The translations under genes and the position numbers were made by a program. DNA of 64,000 bases from Halomicrococcus gelatinilyticus. Its GTDB lineage: Archaea > Halobacteriota > Halobacteria > Halobacteriales > Haladaptataceae. Location: NCBI GenBank assembly GCA_024227995.1, contig CP100465.1, positions 1,240,001 to 1,304,000 on the forward strand, in the 5' to 3' direction. Below, piece after piece: positions 52,988 through 60,717 of this stretch. Below the pieces are notes generated by a model, which ran no database searches, was not told where the DNA came from, and saw only the letters and a program-made list of their open reading frames with translations. The number at the start of each line of letters is the position of its first letter. The stretch's first letter is position 1.

Positions 52988-53126
52988 CCCGCGCACCCGA
53001 ACCGGATTTTTCTTCGCGAATCGACGGCGAGCGGTGCGACCAGGAGAACGGTTCACCCGTTCGTCGATGGAACAAAGCATTTACGTCGACGAATCGACGC
53101 GAGCGGATGAACCGCCGGTCGCAACG

Positions 53127-54389
53127 TCAATTGCCGGGCACAGCCCCGCGGTCGACCGATTCGCCGGAGCGACCGCGACCGCCGCCGGCGAGGCGCGACC
53201 AGAGCGCGACGACCAGGCTCGCCCACGCGACCGCGACGAGGGCGAAGCCGACGGTCGAAAGCGTTCCGGCGACCGCCTCGAACGGCGGCAGCGCGGCCAG
53301 CCAGAGGGCGAGCATGCCGAGGTTCGCGGCGGCGACGCCGACCCACGACGGCGCGTAGTCGGTCGACGCCACCCGGTCCGCGAGGTCGCCGTCGCGACCG
53401 TCGAACGCGGCGACGACGGCGGGCAGCATCGCCATCGCGAGCTGGAGCATCCACCCGAAGACGAGGCCGTGGATGGCAGCGCGCTCGATGGCCGCGGCAG
53501 GGAGGACGCCGGGCGCGAGCAGCACGACCGGCGCGAACGGGACGGGGACGAGGAGCCAGCCGTACGCGCCGACCACGTGCGCGACGCGCGTGCTGGCCGT
53601 CCGCTCGCCGTCGCGCACCGCGCCGACGAGCACCGACAGCAGTGCGGCGGTGCCGACGACGTAGGTCAGCAGGCCCGCGATGGTCAGCGCGTGGACGGCC
53701 AGCCACGGGCCGGCCACGAGGCCGGTTGCGCCCAGCGTCAGGCCGGCGACGGCGACGCGACGCCGGCGAGGACGGCGGCGATCGGTGCCGGCGAAGGCGG
53801 GTGCGAACTGGAGCAGCGTCGCGGCCACGACGAGGCCGAGGAAGCCCCAGACGTTGGCGTGGACGTGCGCCTCCAGCGAGCCGAAGTAGCCGCCCGGCCC
53901 GTGGAGGCCGAACAGCATCCCGAAGGCGGCGAGGATGCCGACGACGAGGAACCAGGGCGCGACGCGGTAGGCGCGGCCCAGCGTCCGACTCGCGCGGCGG
54001 GTCAGCCGCCGGACCTCGACGATGAGCAGGGCGAGCGCGCCGAGGACGAGCGTCGCCCCGGCGACCGCGACGACGGTCGCGCCGGTCACCATCCCGAGCA
54101 GCACGAGGACGTAGCCGACGTTCAGCGCGAGCCACTGCGCCCAGCGCGTCGGTGCATCTCCACCGACGGCTTCCTCGCGGTCGACCGCGCTCCCGACGAG
54201 CGCGGGGAGCGCGCCGAACAGCGCCTGCGTCATCGCGCCGATGGTCACGAGGTGGATGGTCACCCAGCGGAGGCGAGCGAACGGTTCGAGGACCCCCAGG
54301 TCGACGGCGACGACGCCGACGACGGCCAGGAGTCCGACGGTCAGGTACAGCCCCGCCATGAGGAAGAACGGGTCGGTGCGTGTCTTCAT
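53127..54389 (-). CDS. NnrS-like polytopic membrane protein
   Basis: 420 aa with about twelve transmembrane helices. Conserved-looking membrane histidines occur in Val-Thr-Ile-His-Leu-Val-Thr-Ile-Gly (about residue 45), Glu-Ala-His-Val-His-Ala-Asn-Val-Trp-Gly (about 190) and Ala-Ile-His-Gly-Leu-Val-Phe-Gly-Trp (about 300). This pattern suggests haem or copper binding as in NnrS or haem-copper oxidase subunit I-like proteins. NnrS helps cells under nitric oxide or denitrifying conditions. ATG at 54389 is chosen; an ATG at 54458 lies inside a regulatory palindrome and is not a credible start. Two CGAAC-type palindromes lie 42-74 bases upstream. Family assignment is tentative. Confidence 0.75.
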   Translation of the reverse strand: MKTRTDPFFLMAGLYLTVGLLAVVGVVAVDLGVLEPFARLRWVTIHLVTIGAMTQALFGALPALVGSAVDREEAVGGDAPTRWAQWLALNVGYVLVLLGMVTGATVVAVAGATLVLGALALLIVEVRRLTRRASRTLGRAYRVAPWFLVVGILAAFGMLFGLHGPGGYFGSLEAHVHANVWGFLGLVVAATLLQFAPAFAGTDRRRPRRRRVAVAGLTLGATGLVAGPWLAVHALTIAGLLTYVVGTAALLSVLVGAVRDGERTASTRVAHVVGAYGWLLVPVPFAPVVLLAPGVLPAAAIERAAIHGLVFGWMLQLAMAMLPAVVAAFDGRDGDLADRVASTDYAPSWVGVAAANLGMLALWLAALPPFEAVAGTLSTVGFALVAVAWASLVVALWSRLAGGGRGRSGESVDRGAVPGN

Positions 54390-54430
54390 CGTGATTCGTC
54401 GTAGCGGCCTGCGCGGAGTAGCAGTTGCCC

Positions 54431-54442
54431 CGAACAGGTTCG
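54431..54442. promoter_or_regulatory. CGAAC-N2-GTTCG site 1
   Basis: CGAACAGGTTCG, 12 bases, palindromic except the two central bases. Centred about 47 bases upstream of the ATG at 54389. On the minus strand it continues into GGGGCAAC, exactly as site 3 does upstream of the cupin gene, giving a conserved 19-base element. Confidence 0.7.
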
Positions 54443-54451
54443 CGACCAAAC

Positions 54452-54463
54452 CGAACATGTTCG
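54452..54463. promoter_or_regulatory. CGAAC-N2-GTTCG site 2
   Basis: CGAACATGTTCG, perfect 12-bp palindrome, 21 bases centre-to-centre from site 1, i.e. two helical turns on the same face. Its central CAT creates a spurious in-frame ATG for the NnrS-like gene. Confidence 0.7.
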
Positions 54464-54494
54464 CAGCGGGCGGCGGCCGGTAGCGCAGGCGACG

Positions 54495-54800
54495 TCAGTC
54501 GTCCACGCGTTCGGGGAGGACGAGGAGGGCGGTGCTCTCGGTCTCGGCGAGCGGCGATACCTCGCGACGGCCGTCGAAGCGGACGACGTCGCCCGCCTGG
54601 ACGTCGTGCGTCTCGTCGCCGACGTCGAGCGCGAACCGGCCGTCGAGGGCGACGAAGACGACGTGTCGGTCGGGATGGCTGTGCGGCGGTAGTCGCTGGT
54701 CGGCGTCGAGGTGGAGCCTGACCGTCCGCGGTTCGTCGAAGACGGTGGCGGCCGGTTCGTCGTCGAGGTCGGCGAGCGTGCTAACGTCGGTCGGTTGCAT
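54495..54800 (-). CDS. Cupin-domain protein
   Basis: 101 aa single cupin barrel. Motif 1 holds Pro-Pro-His-Ser-His-Pro-Asp-Arg-His (about residues 36-44) with metal-binding histidines; motif 2 is weaker. Such small cupins bind a metal and may act as enzymes or ligand sensors. ATG at 54800 is preferred: it lies 31 bases after the conserved palindrome-plus-GGGGCAAC element, matching the 34-base spacing at the NnrS-like gene. An upstream ATG (54845) falls inside the palindrome and is rejected. Confidence 0.82.
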   Translation of the reverse strand: MQPTDVSTLADLDDEPAATVFDEPRTVRLHLDADQRLPPHSHPDRHVVFVALDGRFALDVGDETHDVQAGDVVRFDGRREVSPLAETESTALLVLPERVDD

Positions 54801-54838
54801 GGGTGCCAGTAGCCGCGGCGTCGCCGTCGCCGTTGCCC

Positions 54839-54850
54839 CGAACATGTTCG
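54839..54850. promoter_or_regulatory. CGAAC-N2-GTTCG site 3 (divergent promoter)
   Basis: CGAACATGTTCG, identical to site 2, between the divergent cupin (54800) and HTH_10 regulator (54892) genes. A further CGAACA half-site lies at 54875-54880. A TATA-like AGTTATTGG (54856-54864) between site and regulator start suggests the regulator controls its own promoter. Confidence 0.7.
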
Positions 54851-54891
54851 ACGGGAGTTATTGGTGGTAGCGACCGAACAGGGAAGTACGG

Positions 54892-55542
54892 ATGCCCACC
54901 GCGAAGCTACACATCACCTTGCCCGAGACGACGTGGATCCGGACGCTGTCGGAGTCGTATCCGGACGCCGAGTTCCGCGTCCTCGCCGCCCTGCCGGCCG
55001 ACGACGACACCGGGGTCGGACTGGTCGAGGTGTCCGCGCCCGACCTGCCGGACGTCGTCGGCGAGATGGACGACGCCGAGGGGATACTGCGGCTCGAGCT
55101 GCTGGAGGCGTCCGCGGAGTCGGCGCTGGTCGAGTTCGAGACGACCGACCCGCTGCTCCTCCTGTCTGTGAGCGAGTCGGCGGTCCCGCTCGAACTGCCG
55201 CTGACGGTCCGGGACGGCGAGGCGGAACTGGAGGTCACCGCGTCGCGGGACAGCCTCTCGACGCTCGCGACCCAGCTGGAGGCGTTCGGGATGTCGTTCG
55301 ACGTCGAGTACGTCCGCGAACTCAGCGACTCCGAACACCTGCTCACCGACCGCCAGCGGCGGCTCCTCGACGTGGCCGTCGAGGAGGGGTACTACGACTC
55401 GCCGCGGAACTGCACGCTCACGGAACTCGCCGAGGAGGTCGGCGTCGCGAAGTCGACCGCGAGCGAGACGCTCCACCGTGCCGAGGGCAAGATCATCAAG
55501 CAGTACGTCACCGGCGAGCGGTCGGCGTACGCGAACGGATAG
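54892..55542 (+). CDS. HTH_10 (bacterio-opsin activator-like) transcriptional regulator
   Basis: 216 aa. The N-terminal sensor region (about 1-145) is of the Bat/DmsR type. The C-terminus (about 150-210) is the HTH_10 domain, with Leu-Thr-Asp-Arg-Gln-Arg-Arg-Leu-Leu, the Gly-Tyr-Tyr-Asp-Ser-Pro-Arg motif and recognition helix Ala-Lys-Ser-Thr-Ala-Ser-Glu-Thr-Leu-His-Arg. Unlike NarO-type redox regulators there is no N-terminal Cys cluster; the only Cys precedes the recognition helix. It probably binds the CGAACATGTTCG palindrome at 54839-54850 and the matching sites at 54431-54463 (inference from placement). Confidence 0.87.
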   Translation: MPTAKLHITLPETTWIRTLSESYPDAEFRVLAALPADDDTGVGLVEVSAPDLPDVVGEMDDAEGILRLELLEASAESALVEFETTDPLLLLSVSESAVPLELPLTVRDGEAELEVTASRDSLSTLATQLEAFGMSFDVEYVRELSDSEHLLTDRQRRLLDVAVEEGYYDSPRNCTLTELAEEVGVAKSTASETLHRAEGKIIKQYVTGERSAYANG

Positions 55543-55578
55543 AGAGGAGACGGCGTCAGTCGTCGGCGTGAACGGGGG

Positions 55579-57273
55579 TCAGTCGTCGGCGCTGACCGCG
55601 TCGGACCCGCCGGAGATGTTGCTCTCTGGAACCGTCCCGTCGTCGTTCCAGCCGCGAGCGGCGTAGTACTCGTCGAGGGCGTCCTCGAAGCCGGGCAGTT
55701 CGTAGGGAAGGTCGTCGGCCTCGCGGGCGATGCCGCGCTGGTTGTTGAAGTGCCGTTCGAGTTCCACGACGCGGTCGCCGACCGCGAGCAGGTCGTCGAA
55801 GTCGGCGCCGAACAGCATCTCGTAGCGGTCGGGACTCATGTAGTCCCGGGAGAACTTGCAGACGATGCCGGCGTCGTTGAGCGCCATCAGGTTCTCGCGC
55901 TCGACCAGTCGCTCGGGCTTGTCGTCGAAACCGGTGGGTTCCATCGCCTCCTCCTTGCCGACGAGCGGGTACTCGACGGAGTAGAAGGTCGCGTACATGT
56001 GGTCGGCGCCGCGGTTGGCGACGGCGTAGCTGAGGCCCTGTCCGTGGAGGACCCGGCCCTCGTGTGCGGCGAAGTCCATGCCCTTGACCGTCCAGTTCTC
56101 GACGCCGAGTTCCTCGTGAGCGCGGTCGATGCCCTCCGCGAGCAGGTCGCCGACGCCCTCGCGGTGGGCGATTTTCTCCACGAGGTCGAGGATGAGCTCC
56201 TCGTCGCCGAACTCGTCCTCGCTCGCGAGGTACGCCGACACCGTGTTGCCCGTCGAGATGGTGTCGAGGCCGTACCGGTCGCAGAGCTCGTTCGACTTCA
56301 TCACGTCCACGATGTCGTCGATGCCGGCGTTCGACCCGAACGCCATCGCGGTCTCGAACTCCGGCCCCTCGGTCTCGACGCCCGCCGCCTCGTCCTTCGT
56401 CGGGAGCTTGCAGGCGAACGCGCAGGCCGAACAGGTCCCCTTCTTGTACTTTTTCTCCGCGACGGACTCGCCGTTGATGCCGTCCGCGCCCTCGAAGGAC
56501 TGCTCTGAGAAGTAGTAGGACGGGAGGCCGTCGATCTCGTTGGCGAGGTCCATGACGGCGACCGTCCCCTGCTCTTTCATGATGTTGTCGTCCGTGGCCG
56601 CCTCGCGGTGGATCTCCATCTGGCCCGCGGGAATCTCGATGTCGGGCGCGGAGTCGCCCTCGAACGTGACCGCCTTGACGTTCTTCGCGCCGAGGACGGC
56701 ACCCAGGCCGCCCCGCCCGAACGCCCGTTCCTCGGTCGTCATGATGGAGGCGAACCGAACCTGGTTCTCGCCGCCCGGCCCGATGCAGGCGACGTGTTCG
56801 GCGTCGAGCCCCCGTTCGTCGTCGATGTACTCGCAGGTCTCCGGCACCGTGGCCCCGGCCAGGTCCGGTACCGCCTCGAACTCGACGCCTTCGTCGGTCA
56901 CGTGAACGACGACGAGGTCGTCGCTCTCACCGGCAATCTCGACGGCGGCGAAGCCCGTGTCGGCGAAGTTCCGGGACATGAACCCGCCGGCGTTCGACGA
57001 CAGGAGCCCGCCGGTCAGCGGGGAGACGCCCGTGACGTTCATCCGCCCCGTGAAGCTCATCCGGGACGCCTGCATCGGCCCCGTCGTGAAGAAGAGGCTG
57101 TTGTCGGAGCCCAGCGGGTCGGCGTCGAACGGGATGCGGTCGTGAGCCAGTTTCGTACCGACGCCGCGACCGCCGATGAACGACGCGAGCACGTCGTCGA
57201 CGTCGGTCGTGTGCGTCTCTCGTTCGCCCACGTCGACAGTTAGCAATGGGCCTTCGGCGTGAAGCATGGGCAT
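55579..57273 (-). CDS. Aldehyde ferredoxin oxidoreductase family (tungstopterin enzyme)
   Basis: 564 aa. Family motifs are an N-terminal Gly-Gly-Arg-Gly-Val-Gly-Thr-Lys and a Glu-Arg-Ala-Phe-Gly-Arg-Gly-Gly-Leu-Gly-Ala-Val pterin-binding stretch. The Fe4S4 ligands lie in Cys-Ser-Ala-Cys-Ala-Phe-Ala-Cys (about residues 280-287) with a fourth Cys near 490 (Gly-Ile-Val-Cys-Lys-Phe). It oxidises aldehydes to acids with ferredoxin as acceptor. Two in-frame ATGs are possible, 57273 and 57267; a TATA-like TTTATTG (57291-57297) centred 27 bases before 57267 slightly favours the second. Confidence 0.92.
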   Translation of the reverse strand: MPMLHAEGPLLTVDVGERETHTTDVDDVLASFIGGRGVGTKLAHDRIPFDADPLGSDNSLFFTTGPMQASRMSFTGRMNVTGVSPLTGGLLSSNAGGFMSRNFADTGFAAVEIAGESDDLVVVHVTDEGVEFEAVPDLAGATVPETCEYIDDERGLDAEHVACIGPGGENQVRFASIMTTEERAFGRGGLGAVLGAKNVKAVTFEGDSAPDIEIPAGQMEIHREAATDDNIMKEQGTVAVMDLANEIDGLPSYYFSEQSFEGADGINGESVAEKKYKKGTCSACAFACKLPTKDEAAGVETEGPEFETAMAFGSNAGIDDIVDVMKSNELCDRYGLDTISTGNTVSAYLASEDEFGDEELILDLVEKIAHREGVGDLLAEGIDRAHEELGVENWTVKGMDFAAHEGRVLHGQGLSYAVANRGADHMYATFYSVEYPLVGKEEAMEPTGFDDKPERLVERENLMALNDAGIVCKFSRDYMSPDRYEMLFGADFDDLLAVGDRVVELERHFNNQRGIAREADDLPYELPGFEDALDEYYAARGWNDDGTVPESNISGGSDAVSADD

Positions 57274-57290
57274 GGGTTCACACTTCAAAG

Positions 57291-57297
57291 CAATAAA
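57291..57297 (-). promoter_or_regulatory. TATA box of the aldehyde oxidoreductase gene
   Basis: TTTATTG on the minus strand, centred 21-27 bases before the two candidate ATGs, consistent with a leaderless mRNA. No copy of the CGAACATGTTCG palindrome is present in this promoter. Confidence 0.5.
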
Positions 57298-57477
57298 CCC
57301 TGAGTTCCTCACAGAAGTTCCGACCGGCCGTCCACGGGGAGCAGTGCACCGCCGGTCCGACTTGTTTCCCGGACGAGAGGCGCTAAACGGACGCATATCT
57401 TTTTCCAGCGGCTCGTCGAAACTAGCGTCGTGCGACGGGGGACCGGCCGTGCAAGGGGACCATCGGTATCCGCGACC

Positions 57478-57999
57478 ATGAGCGAAGAGGGCGACGGAGA
57501 CGCGCTCTCGCGGGACGTCGCGTTCGAGATACTGACGAATCCGCGCCGCCGGTACGCGATGGCGTACCTCCGTTCGCAGGACGAGCCGGTCCCCATCGGC
57601 GAACTCGCGGAGGCCGTCGCCGCATGGGAGCGCGATACGTCGGTAGAGCTCGTCTCCTCGAAGGAACGCAAGTCGGTCTACACGTCGCTGTACCAGACGC
57701 ACCTGCCGAAGATGGCCGACGCGGGCGTCGTCGACTACGACCGCCACCGCGGCCGGGTCGCGCTGGCAGACCGGGCGGAAGAGCTCGACGACTACCTCGA
57801 CCCGGAGCCGCACGTGCCGAACTGGAGCCGGTACTACCTCGCGCTCGCGCTCGTCAGCGGCGTCGCCGTCGCCTGTCGACTGGCGGGGATGTACCCGTTC
57901 ACCGCCGTCCCGATGCTGGGGTACGTGGGCCTCGTCCTCGGGTCGTTCGTCGTGCTGTCGGCGGTCAATCTCGGGATGGCCCACCGGAACGGGCACTGA
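57478..57999 (+). CDS. Winged-helix protein with C-terminal membrane helices (DUF7344-like)
   Basis: 173 aa. An N-terminal winged-helix domain (about residues 15-105), with the haloarchaeal signature Leu-Thr-Asn-Pro-Arg-Arg-Arg-Tyr and a Thr-Ser-Leu-Tyr-Gln-Thr-His-Leu-Pro-Lys-Met recognition region, precedes two transmembrane helices (about 118-165). It is a membrane-tethered putative regulator. The start at 57478 is chosen since the 16-codon extension upstream is Arg/Gly-rich and not conserved-looking. Its target is unknown; it is divergent from the aldehyde oxidoreductase. Confidence 0.85.
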   Translation: MSEEGDGDALSRDVAFEILTNPRRRYAMAYLRSQDEPVPIGELAEAVAAWERDTSVELVSSKERKSVYTSLYQTHLPKMADAGVVDYDRHRGRVALADRAEELDDYLDPEPHVPNWSRYYLALALVSGVAVACRLAGMYPFTAVPMLGYVGLVLGSFVVLSAVNLGMAHRNGH

Positions 58000-58035
58000 G
58001 AAGGCGTCACAGCGAGAACACGTCGCACCGCCCGG

Positions 58036-59922
58036 TCAGGCGGTCGGATGGCAGAGGTCGATGGCGTTCCTGACGGCCTCCTTGCGGCCGAGCAGGGTGA
58101 CGTGGTCGCCCTTCTGGAGGGTGAAGTCCTCGTTGGGAACCTGCGTCTCGCCGTCGCGGCCCACCATGGCGATGAGGACGCCGTTCGGGAGTTCGTCGTC
58201 GAGGTCGTCGATGGTCGTCCCGACGAGGTCGGGTTCGGTGACCTCTATCTCCTGGACGTCGCCGGTGCGACCGAGTTCGGTCATCCAGTTCGACAGCGCG
58301 GGCCGCTCGATGACGTTGTCGATGGCCCACGCCGTCGCCATCGAGGCGTCGATGGTCCGGACGCCGAGGTCCTCGAACGCGTCGACGTTGTCCGGGTTGT
58401 TTGCCCGGGCGATGATGGTCTCGACGCCGAACTTCGACTCGGCGAGCTGGGCGACGAGCAGGTTCACGTCGTCGTCACCGGTCGCGGCGACGACGATGCG
58501 GGCGTTGTCCGCTCCCGCCGACCGGAGGACGTCGGTGTCGGTGCCGTCCCCCTTGTGGACGGTGAACCCGGCGTCGCGAGCGGTCTCGATGATCGTTTCG
58601 TCGTTCTCGATGATGACGACGTTCTCTCCCCGGTCTTCGAGGCGTTCGGCGAGCGCGCGGCCCACCTTTCCGCCTCCGACGATGATTACGCGCATAGGTA
58701 TCACGTTGAGGTATTCGGCGATGTGTCGGGCGAAGCCGCCCTCGAACACGACGGTCGCGAGGATGACGAGGAAGACGGTGCCGACGAGCGTCGTCGCCTC
58801 GGCGGTCAGCCCGCGGCTCTGCAACTGGAAGGCGAACAGCGTGGCGACCGACGCGGGGATGATGCCGCGCGGGCCGACGAAGCTCATGAACAGCCGTTCG
58901 GCCTGCTCGAACTGGCCGCCAGTGGTCGAGAGCATGACGCCAAGCGGGCGGACAAGCAGCGCGACCGCGAGCACCACGACGACGCCGCCGACGCCCAGCG
59001 AGAGCAGGTCCCCGGGCCGCAGCAGCGCCGCCAGCGTGATGAACACGAAGGATAGGACGACGAGCGTGATGTCGCCCTTGAACTCCTCGATCTTCCCCTC
59101 GTACGGCAGGTCGGCGTTGCCGAGCAGGATGCCGGCGGTCGCGACCGCCGCGATGCCGGCCTCCCTGGCGAAGAAGTCGGCACCCGCGTAGGCCGCCAGC
59201 GCGCCCACCAGCACGAGCAGGCGGGCGTTCTGTGGCGCGTTGCCGCGCGCGAGGTCGACCTTCCGGAGCATGTACCAGATGACGCCCGCGACGAATATAC
59301 CGACGAACAGGCCGGTACCGAGCTTGTTGACGAACTCGGCGACGAACTCGTTGACGTGGAACCCGGCGTCCTCGGTCAGCACGACCACCTCGAACATCAC
59401 GACCGCGAGGATGGCGGCGGTCACGTCGTTGACGATGCCCTCCGTCTCCAGTGCCGCGCCGACCCGGTCGCGGACGGCGACGACCGAGAGGATGGGCGTG
59501 ACGACCGTCGGCCCGGTCGCGACCAGCAGTGCGCCGATGAGGAACGCGAGGTCCCACCCCGTTCCGAGGGCGTACCGGACCGTGACCGCGGTGCCCAGCA
59601 GCGAGACGAGCGCGCCCACCGTCACCAGCTTGATCTGGGCCGACGGCGCCTCACGGAGCTTGTTCAGCTTCAGGTGGAAGGCGCCCTCGAAGACGATGAT
59701 GGCGACGCTCAGGCCGACGATGGCCGACAGGGCGCCACCGAACGCGTCCGGGTTCAGGAATCCGATTCCCACCGGACCGACGACGACGCCGGACAGGATG
59801 AGGAAGAGCACGCTCGGCACCTGGAACCGGTCGGCCAGCACCTGTGCAACGACGCCGAGACCGATGACTGTCGCGACGATGACGAGCAAACCTGGACCTG
59901 ACCCTGCTGACGCGGCACTCAT
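58036..59922 (-). CDS. Kef/CPA2-type cation:proton antiporter with TrkA-N and TrkA-C domains
   Basis: 628 aa. About twelve transmembrane helices (residues 10-400) form a Na+/H+ exchanger-like domain. A TrkA-N Rossmann domain follows (Val-Ile-Ile-Val-Gly-Gly-Gly-Lys-Val-Gly-Arg, about 410-540), then a TrkA-C domain (about 550-628) that senses nucleotides or c-di-AMP-like ligands in the family. It exchanges K+ or Na+ for protons at the cytoplasmic membrane. ATG at 59922; a strong TATA (59954-59965) lies about 38 bases before it. Confidence 0.92.
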   Translation of the reverse strand: MSAASAGSGPGLLVIVATVIGLGVVAQVLADRFQVPSVLFLILSGVVVGPVGIGFLNPDAFGGALSAIVGLSVAIIVFEGAFHLKLNKLREAPSAQIKLVTVGALVSLLGTAVTVRYALGTGWDLAFLIGALLVATGPTVVTPILSVVAVRDRVGAALETEGIVNDVTAAILAVVMFEVVVLTEDAGFHVNEFVAEFVNKLGTGLFVGIFVAGVIWYMLRKVDLARGNAPQNARLLVLVGALAAYAGADFFAREAGIAAVATAGILLGNADLPYEGKIEEFKGDITLVVLSFVFITLAALLRPGDLLSLGVGGVVVVLAVALLVRPLGVMLSTTGGQFEQAERLFMSFVGPRGIIPASVATLFAFQLQSRGLTAEATTLVGTVFLVILATVVFEGGFARHIAEYLNVIPMRVIIVGGGKVGRALAERLEDRGENVVIIENDETIIETARDAGFTVHKGDGTDTDVLRSAGADNARIVVAATGDDDVNLLVAQLAESKFGVETIIARANNPDNVDAFEDLGVRTIDASMATAWAIDNVIERPALSNWMTELGRTGDVQEIEVTEPDLVGTTIDDLDDELPNGVLIAMVGRDGETQVPNEDFTLQKGDHVTLLGRKEAVRNAIDLCHPTA

Positions 59923-59953
59923 GATGGAGTTTCGACTGAAGGTGATAGCTGGG

Positions 59954-59965
59954 TATGTATAAAAG
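59954..59965 (-). promoter_or_regulatory. TATA box of the antiporter gene
   Basis: CTTTTATACATA read on the minus strand, centred about 38 bases upstream of the ATG at 59922, giving a predicted leader of about 10 bases. Among the clearest TATA boxes in the window. Confidence 0.6.
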
Positions 59966-60043
59966 CCACCTTTGCCGCCCAGCGATGGAACGACCATGAG
60001 GGATGGGGAGAAGGCTTTCGTCTCGTGCCACCAACCCATACCC

Positions 60044-60688
60044 ATGCCGGAGCACCCGCTCAAACAGCGGTTCGTCCTCGACACGTCGGTGTTCCTGACC
60101 GACGAGATCCGCGCGGACGACGAGGACCTCGAAGCCGCCGTCGAACGCCTGCTCGACCGCGTCGCGACCGCGAAGCTCTCGCTGAACATCTCCTGTTACA
60201 TCCCGCCGTCCGTCCACGACGAACTGACGGGCGTCCTCGTCGAGCGCGGCGTCGACGACCGCGTCCTCTCGAAGCTGGAGACGTGGGTCATCAAGAAGAA
60301 CCCGGCCCGCTTCGAGGTGACCATCCCCGCCGAACTCGTCTACCAGTTCGTCGACGAGATGAGCGACCGCGTCGACCGCGGCCTCCGCGTCTCGGAGAAG
60401 GCGGTCCGCAAGGCCGAGGACTCCCGGACCGACGGCGACGGCCGGGTCGACGTCGACGAGGTCATCGCCGACCTGCGGAGCGAGTACCGCTCGGCGCTGC
60501 GCCGTGGCGTGCTCGACTCCCGCGAGGACTTCGACCTGCTCGTGCTCGCCCGCGAACTCGACGCCGGCGTCGTCACCGAGGACACCGGCATCATCGACTG
60601 GGCGGAGAACTTCGGCCTGCGCTACCTCCGCGGCCGGGACTTCCCCACGCTGCTCGACGAGTACCTCGACGCCGCCGAGGACACCTGA
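60044..60688 (+). CDS. RNA-ligase-partner PIN-domain protein
   Basis: 214 aa of the RNA ligase partner family (TIGR03875). PIN-type acidic residues are visible: Asp in Val-Leu-Asp-Thr-Ser-Val-Phe (about residue 12), Glu/Asp in the helix near 165, and Asp in Val-Thr-Glu-Asp-Thr-Gly-Ile near 180. The family usually sits beside an ATP-dependent archaeal RNA ligase; here the next gene is an aminotransferase on the other strand, so the ligase is not adjacent. ATG at 60044 directly precedes the conserved region; an in-frame upstream extension of 24 codons is rejected. Confidence 0.9.
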   Translation: MPEHPLKQRFVLDTSVFLTDEIRADDEDLEAAVERLLDRVATAKLSLNISCYIPPSVHDELTGVLVERGVDDRVLSKLETWVIKKNPARFEVTIPAELVYQFVDEMSDRVDRGLRVSEKAVRKAEDSRTDGDGRVDVDEVIADLRSEYRSALRRGVLDSREDFDLLVLARELDAGVVTEDTGIIDWAENFGLRYLRGRDFPTLLDEYLDAAEDT

Positions 60689-60717
60689 CCGGGTCGGGAC
60701 CTGCCCCCGTTCTCGAC

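Noticed and set aside
53034..54404. Long plus-strand open frame antisense to the NnrS-like gene
   Set aside because: Composition (Arg, Asp, Glu, Gln runs) is that of a reverse-complement shadow; the minus-strand reading gives twelve clean membrane helices.
54390..54458. N-terminal extension of the NnrS-like gene from the ATG at 54458
   Set aside because: That ATG is the centre of a regulatory palindrome and the extension has no conserved or signal-like content; the start at 54389 has promoter spacing matching the cupin gene.
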